NCBI GenBank assembly: GCA_007129225.1
Contig: SKVX01000154.1
Coordinates: 1-10,275, forward strand
Direction: 5' to 3'
Length of the DNA: 10,275 nucleotides
Origin: Halomonas sp.
GTDB taxonomy: Bacteria; Pseudomonadota; Gammaproteobacteria; Pseudomonadales; Halomonadaceae
The position numbers and the translations under genes were made by a program. This document shows positions 6,432-10,275 of this stretch, piece by piece (within the stretch, counting starts at the first letter, position 1; each line of letters starts with the position of its first letter). The notes under the pieces were generated by a model. It was not told the origin of the DNA. It made no database searches and saw only the letters and a list, made by a program, of their open reading frames with translations.

Positions 6432-8024
6432 ATGCGGATAGTGATGTTTCTGTTAGCCGCGGTCTCTCTTGCCGCGGGCGTTTTCCTGTTGAGTGACCCC
6501 GGCGCAGGGGGGCAAGCCTACCTGGGCCTGGTTCTGGGTGTCTTGGCAGGCGGCCTGCTGGCGCTGACAGGCGTGGCCAGCGTCTATAGTGCCAATGCCG
6601 ACACCTTGGAAGCTCAGGGCGTCAAGGCCTTGCTGCCAGCTACTCGCGATTACCTGTCGTTGCGGCGCATGGCCCATGGCCTGATACGACAGGCCAGCAA
6701 TACCGCCATTGCCTCCGCCGAAGTGTCGCATCATGCCGACCGAATGGATCAGCGCCTGGAACGCCAGGGGCACACGGTGCGAGAGGCGTCCGCCAGCATG
6801 GCCTCGATCACCTCCGCCATCGAACAGGTGGCAGCGAGCGCGGCCAACGTGGCGACCCTCGCCAGCCGCTCCCGGGACGCCAGCCACGTCAGCCGTGAGG
6901 CGCTGGGCCAGGTCATAGAGGAGATGCAGGCATTGGCCGAGCGTTCGGAAGAGGCGCTTGAGTTGCTCAACATGTTGAGCCAGAAAGCCGATAGCGTTCG
7001 CCATGTCACCTCGTTGATCGAGGAGATCGCCGAACAGACCAACCTGCTGTCATTGAATGCTTCGATCGAGGCGGCCCGTGCCGGAGAGCATGGCCGGGGC
7101 TTTGCCGTGGTGGCTGGTGAGGTGCGTCAGTTGGCGGGACGGACGGCGGATGCCACACGCAACGTAGAGGCTCTGGTGGGTGATATCGGCGACAGTAGCC
7201 ATCGCGTGGTCGACACCATCGGTCATCTGATGCAGCGTGTCGGCGATCGTGCCAAGGAAATGAGCAAGGTCGGTGAACAGCTCACCGAGATGACCGGCAA
7301 CTTCGATCAGGTCGAAAGCGAGATCCGTTCGATCGCCGAGGCCATGGACGATACCAACCAGCACTCTCAACGGGTGGCGGGAACGCTGACGACGCTGGAG
7401 AGTGAAACCGAGCAAGGTAACAGGGATATGCATGGGCTGGCGACCCAGGCCCGTTCGCTCATGGAGGGGGCGGAAGCCGTCGATGGAGCGCTGGCGCAAC
7501 AGCGACTGGAAGGGCGTCACCAGCAGGTGTTCGATGCGGCGCGCAAAGCCGCTGGCGATCTCGGTTCATTGCTGGAATCGGCCATCAAGCGCGGTGAACT
7601 CGATGAGCAAACACTCTTTCATGCCACCTACACGCCGATACCCGGCACCAACCCCCAGCAGCACTTGACCGGGTTCGTCAGCTACACGGACGAACACTTC
7701 CCGGCCATTCAGGAACCGCTGATTGAGCAGCTAGGGGTGGCCTATGCCATTGGCATCGACCGCCGCGGCTATATTCCGACCCATAACCAGAACGTCAGCC
7801 AGCCGCCCACCGGTGAGTATGACCACGACCTCAAATTCTGCCGCAACCGTCGCATCTATGAGGATCCCACCGGGCAGCGCTCCGGTTCCCATGAAGAGAC
7901 ACTGCTGCTGCAGACGTACAAGCGTGACACCGGCGAGATCATGCACGACCTCTCGGTGCCGATCTACGTGGGTGGCAAGCACTGGGGCGGTTTCCGTATC
8001 GGCTACAAGCCCGAGGCGGCTTGA
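6432..8024 (+). CDS. Methyl-accepting chemotaxis protein with C-terminal cytoplasmic sensory domain
   Basis: This is a membrane-anchored chemoreceptor, 530 aa, that should control the CheA kinase through CheW. Two hydrophobic helices (about 3-20 and 29-51) are joined by only eight or so polar residues, so there is essentially no periplasmic sensor. No HAMP domain was recognised after the second helix. A long Ala/Ser/Glu-rich coiled coil follows (about 85-360). Its tip is the highly conserved signalling hairpin: EEIAEQTNLLSLNASIEAA (197-215), then RAGEHGRGFAVVAGEVRQLA (216-235). After the coiled coil comes a globular domain (about 365-527) with TDEHFPAIQEP (419-429), RRGYIPTHN (444-452), CRNRRIYED (470-478), LLLQTYKRD (491-499) and GGKHWGGFRIGY (514-525). 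This pattern occurs at the C-terminus of some other proteobacterial chemoreceptors and looks Cache/PDC-like. No NWETF-type pentapeptide ends the chain. Sensing is probably cytoplasmic; the ligand is unknown. ATG at 6432 has an AAGG element upstream. Confidence 0.92.
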   Translation: MRIVMFLLAAVSLAAGVFLLSDPGAGGQAYLGLVLGVLAGGLLALTGVASVYSANADTLEAQGVKALLPATRDYLSLRRMAHGLIRQASNTAIASAEVSHHADRMDQRLERQGHTVREASASMASITSAIEQVAASAANVATLASRSRDASHVSREALGQVIEEMQALAERSEEALELLNMLSQKADSVRHVTSLIEEIAEQTNLLSLNASIEAARAGEHGRGFAVVAGEVRQLAGRTADATRNVEALVGDIGDSSHRVVDTIGHLMQRVGDRAKEMSKVGEQLTEMTGNFDQVESEIRSIAEAMDDTNQHSQRVAGTLTTLESETEQGNRDMHGLATQARSLMEGAEAVDGALAQQRLEGRHQQVFDAARKAAGDLGSLLESAIKRGELDEQTLFHATYTPIPGTNPQQHLTGFVSYTDEHFPAIQEPLIEQLGVAYAIGIDRRGYIPTHNQNVSQPPTGEYDHDLKFCRNRRIYEDPTGQRSGSHEETLLLQTYKRDTGEIMHDLSVPIYVGGKHWGGFRIGYKPEAA

Positions 8025-8043
8025 ATGTCTGGGCGCCTTGCTG

Positions 8044-8970
8044 TCATTCCGACTGGCTCCCGGCCGGAGCCAGTGGCTGCCGGGCACGACTATGCCACGC
8101 CGACCAGGAATATAGCGCCAGGCTGGCCCAGATCAGCACGAAGGTGGCCAACTGAATCACTGATAGCGGCTCACGGAATACCAGCAGGGCGATGAAAAAC
8201 TGGATGGTGGGGTTGAGGTACATCAGAAAACCCAGCGTTGCCAGGCGTAGCCGACGGGCGGCACCGGCAAAGGCCAGCAGGGGCAGGGCGGTGATCACGC
8301 CACTGGCCATCAGCAGCAGCGTGGTCCGAGACGTGTCGAGGAAATGGGAGAGATCGGCCATCGACAACCAGGAAAGCGCCATCAGCCCCAGGGGAAGCAG
8401 CAGCAGGGTTTCCACGAAGAGGCCCGAGAGGCCATCCAGGGGAACCTGCTTGCGCAACAGGCCGTAGGTACCGAAGGAGAGTGCCAGGCTCAGGCTGATC
8501 CACGGCAACTCCCCCAGCAAAACCAGTTGTATGACGATCGCCGTTGCCGCCAGCAGAACGGCCAGGCCCTGCACGCCGGCCATACGTTCGCGCAGCACCA
8601 GCATGCCGAGTGCCACATTGACCAGCGGCGTGAGGAAATAACCCAGGCTGGCCTGGAAGACCTGTCGCGTCTCCACCGCATAGATATAGAGCCCCCAGTT
8701 GATGGCGATCAGCACGGCGCAGCCGAGCACGCGTCCGAGCCGCCTTGGTTCGGCCAGTGCCTGGCGTATCGGGCGCCAGCGATTCATCACCGTAACCAGG
8801 CCTACCAGGAAGAGACAGGACCAGATGATGCGGTGGATCAGAACCTCGAAGGCGGGCACACCCTGGAACAGGGCAAAGAACAGTGGAAAGCAGCCCCACA
8901 TGACATAGGCGGTCAGGCCAAAGGCAACACCCTTGGTGGCTTCCGGATCGGTAAAGGGCTTGGTGGACAT
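8044..8970 (-). CDS. rarD: EamA-family transporter RarD
   Basis: This is an inner-membrane permease of the drug/metabolite transporter superfamily, RarD subgroup, 308 aa, close to the usual length of about 300. It has around ten hydrophobic helices in two EamA halves. RarD landmarks are AYVMWGCFPLFF (21-32), HRIIWS (46-51), NWGLYIYAVE (91-100), ASLGYFLTPLVNV (107-119), YGLLRKQVPLDGLSGLFVET (169-188) and GVITALPLLAFAGAARRLRL (224-243). The subgroup was named for a chloramphenicol-sensitivity phenotype in Pseudomonas, but its natural substrate is unsettled, so the gene name is firmer than the function. ATG at 8970 has an AAGAG ribosome-binding site. The gene is convergent with the chemoreceptor gene (19-bp gap) and divergent from yafV (135-bp gap). 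Its last codons overlap a strong hairpin. Confidence 0.92.
   Translation of the reverse strand: MSTKPFTDPEATKGVAFGLTAYVMWGCFPLFFALFQGVPAFEVLIHRIIWSCLFLVGLVTVMNRWRPIRQALAEPRRLGRVLGCAVLIAINWGLYIYAVETRQVFQASLGYFLTPLVNVALGMLVLRERMAGVQGLAVLLAATAIVIQLVLLGELPWISLSLALSFGTYGLLRKQVPLDGLSGLFVETLLLLPLGLMALSWLSMADLSHFLDTSRTTLLLMASGVITALPLLAFAGAARRLRLATLGFLMYLNPTIQFFIALLVFREPLSVIQLATFVLIWASLALYSWSAWHSRARQPLAPAGSQSE
8052..8074. terminator. Perfect 9-bp hairpin at the convergent chemoreceptor/rarD junction
   Basis: ACTGGCTCC (8052-8060) and GGAGCCAGT (8066-8074) are perfect complements around a 5-nt loop. The repeat begins 28 bases after the chemoreceptor stop and lies within the final codons of rarD on the opposite strand. 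No U tract follows on either strand, so intrinsic termination would be inefficient. The location suits a bidirectional 3'-end stem that protects or ends the chemoreceptor transcript, but this is inference. Confidence 0.45.
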
Positions 8971-9043
8971 TCCATGTTCTCTTGGAGAAAGCAGTAACTT
9001 AGCAGGCTATTCGTCGCGTTTCCATGGTGACGGCGAGCTCCGG

Positions 9044-9072
9044 CTGACGGCGCAGCCCGGCTGAGTTAGGCT
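9044..9072 (+). promoter_or_regulatory. Weak candidate promoter for yafV-rsuA
   Basis: CTGACG (9044-9049) and TAGGCT (9067-9072) are separated by 17 bp and match the -35 and -10 consensus at four and three positions respectively. They would give a leader of roughly 27 nt carrying the yafV ribosome-binding site. The match is poor and could be chance. No better candidate was found for either divergent gene in the 8971-9105 gap. Confidence 0.22.
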
Positions 9073-9105
9073 GTGGGGGTGGCGATTCACCCAAGGGAAG
9101 CCGAT

Positions 9106-9921
9106 ATGAGCGATTTGCGTACGACACTGGTGCAGTGTGACCTGCGCTGGGAAGATCCGGATGCCAACTGCCGCATGCTGGAAGAGAAACTCGGCGGACT
9201 CGATGGTTCGCAAACCGACCTGATCGTATTGCCGGAGATGTTCTCGACCGGCTTCACCATGAATTCCCGTGAAATGGCCGAGCCCATGGAGGAGAGCCGC
9301 GCGGTGGCTTGGATCCAGCGGCAAGCCATCGATCGTGGCTGTGTGGTGACCGGTAGCGTGGCCGTGGTGGAGGGCGATCACTATTACAATCGTCTGATCT
9401 GGGCGCGCCCGGATGGCAGTCGCGTCCACTACGACAAGCGCCACCTGTTTCGCATGGCCGGTGAGCACGAGCGCTACTCCATGGGCCACGAGCGCGTGAT
9501 CGTCACCCTCAAGGGCTTTCGCATCCTGCTGAGCGTCTGCTATGACCTGCGCTTCCCGGTTTGGCTGCGCCAGCAGCCCGCCGCGAATGAACATTTCGAA
9601 TACGATGCGCTGCTCTGCGTGGCCAACTGGCCGGCTCCGCGGCGTCATCCCTGGCGCATCCTGCTTCAGGCACGGGCGATCGAGAACCTGTGCCCGGTTA
9701 TCGGCGTCAACCGGGTCGGCGAAGACGCCAATGGCATGGCCTATGCCGGCGACTCGATGCTGGTGGACTTCAAGGGTGAGGCGTTGATCGATGAGCCCCG
9801 GGACCAGCCATTCATCAAGACGGGGGTGCTGTCCCGGTCAGAGCTCGATGCCTTCCGCGAGAAGTTTCCGGCTTGGCGGGATGCCGATCATTTCAATGTC
9901 GCCGATGGGGTCGGTTTCTGA
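9106..9921 (+). CDS. yafV: YafV-type omega-amidase, nitrilase superfamily
   Basis: This is a cytoplasmic C-N hydrolase, 271 aa. The YafV/Nit2 group hydrolyses the amide of alpha-keto acid amides such as 2-oxoglutaramate, the products of glutamine transamination linked to methionine salvage. The nitrilase catalytic triad is complete: Glu44 in VLPEMFSTGF, Lys111 in YDKRHLF and Cys145 in SVCYDLRFP. Further group motifs are the TGSV segment (82-85), NWPAPRR (174-180), QARAIEN (188-194) and GVNRVGED (200-207). The whole pattern matches YafV better than NIT1, carbamoylputrescine amidase or cyanide-type nitrilases. The ATG at 9106 is preferred because AAGGGA lies upstream at good spacing and the protein then opens directly with the first beta-strand. 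An in-frame GTG at 9073 would add 11 unconvincing residues. The stop overlaps the rsuA start by one base (TGATG), so the two genes are probably cotranscribed and translationally coupled. The exact substrate is inferred from the family. Confidence 0.9.
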   Translation: MSDLRTTLVQCDLRWEDPDANCRMLEEKLGGLDGSQTDLIVLPEMFSTGFTMNSREMAEPMEESRAVAWIQRQAIDRGCVVTGSVAVVEGDHYYNRLIWARPDGSRVHYDKRHLFRMAGEHERYSMGHERVIVTLKGFRILLSVCYDLRFPVWLRQQPAANEHFEYDALLCVANWPAPRRHPWRILLQARAIENLCPVIGVNRVGEDANGMAYAGDSMLVDFKGEALIDEPRDQPFIKTGVLSRSELDAFREKFPAWRDADHFNVADGVGF

Positions 9922-10275
9922 TGCGGCTGGACCGTTTTCTTTCCGAAACCACTGACTTGACCCGCAGCCTGGCGAAGAAGGTGCTTCATCGGGGCGAGGT
10001 CACCGTCAACGGCGACGTGATCAAGCAACCGGCGCTGCAGGTCGGCGAGCAGGACCGGGTGTACTGGGAGGATGAGCCCCTGGTGCTGGTCGGGTTTCGC
10101 TATGTCATGTTGAACAAGCCGGCTGGCGTGGAGTGCAGCGCCCGGCGCGGGCTCTATCCCCGGGCAATCGATCTGATCGACCTGCCCAAGCTCGATCGGC
10201 TGCAGACGGTAGGGCGGCTCGATGTCGATACCACCGGCATGGTCTTGCTGACCGACGATGGGCAGTGGTCCCATC
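9921..10275 (+). CDS. rsuA: 16S rRNA pseudouridine(516) synthase RsuA, 3' end cut by window
   Basis: This enzyme isomerises a single uridine (516 in E. coli numbering) to pseudouridine in small-subunit rRNA during 30S assembly. The first 118 codons are visible; the frame stays open to the right edge, so roughly half the protein is present. An N-terminal S4 RNA-binding domain (about 1-55) opens with MRLDRFLSETTDLTRSLAKK and includes VTVNG (27-31). The catalytic domain follows with VMLNKPAGVECS (62-73) and the active-site loop GRLDVDTTGMVLLTDDG (98-114), where Asp101 is the expected catalytic aspartate. The motif and the short S4-plus-catalytic layout fit RsuA. The RluB/RluE/RluF relatives are less likely, but the missing C-terminus prevents a full check. 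The ATG shares its A with the yafV stop codon, and no separate promoter is needed. Confidence 0.9.
   Translation, partial: MRLDRFLSETTDLTRSLAKKVLHRGEVTVNGDVIKQPALQVGEQDRVYWEDEPLVLVGFRYVMLNKPAGVECSARRGLYPRAIDLIDLPKLDRLQTVGRLDVDTTGMVLLTDDGQWSH

Noticed and set aside
9073..9105. Upstream GTG start extending the omega-amidase by 11 residues
   Set aside because: The ATG at 9106 has an AAGGGA ribosome-binding site at good spacing, and the protein then begins directly at the first conserved strand. The extension would place that site inside the coding region.

Overview
The window is an ordinary-looking stretch of a GC-rich gammaproteobacterial chromosome, estimated by eye at a little over 60% G+C. 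Protein sequences resemble Halomonadaceae (Halomonas-like moderate halophiles). This assignment is an inference from the overall look of the proteins and from the acidic periplasmic binding protein; no database search was possible. There are eight protein-coding genes, two of them cut by the window edges. No RNA genes, mobile elements, CRISPR arrays or integration scars were seen.

Layout. On the minus strand, a TAXI-type TRAP transporter operon occupies 1-2830: the solute-binding protein is first (2830-1670), then a fused DctQM-like permease that runs off the left edge (1603 to below 1). A consensus-like sigma-70 promoter lies upstream (2902-2931), and a strong GC hairpin separates the two genes. 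Next, also on the minus strand, is a SulP-family anion permease with a C-terminal STAS domain (4827-3109). It is divergent, across 138 bp, from a plus-strand metY-type O-acetylhomoserine sulfhydrylase (4966-6240), which ends at a probable intrinsic terminator. A plus-strand chemoreceptor follows (6432-8024). It has two N-terminal membrane helices, almost no periplasmic part, and a soluble domain after the signalling coiled coil. It converges, with a 19-bp gap, on rarD, an EamA-type permease (8970-8044). Finally, a plus-strand pair reads out to the right: a YafV-type omega-amidase of the nitrilase superfamily (9106-9921) and the 5' part of rsuA (9921 onward), overlapping by one base as TGATG.

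How the genes relate. The binding protein and fused permease together form one secondary transporter of unknown substrate. SulP and MetY plausibly form a sulfur-acquisition pair: anion (sulfate) uptake, and sulfide incorporation into homocysteine. yafV and rsuA look translationally coupled, though no functional link is obvious. The other neighbours appear to be independent units. I see no convincing previously undescribed system. The points most worth checking are the chemoreceptor's C-terminal sensory domain, the lone Cys-x-Cys pair in the TAXI protein, and several hairpins at gene junctions.
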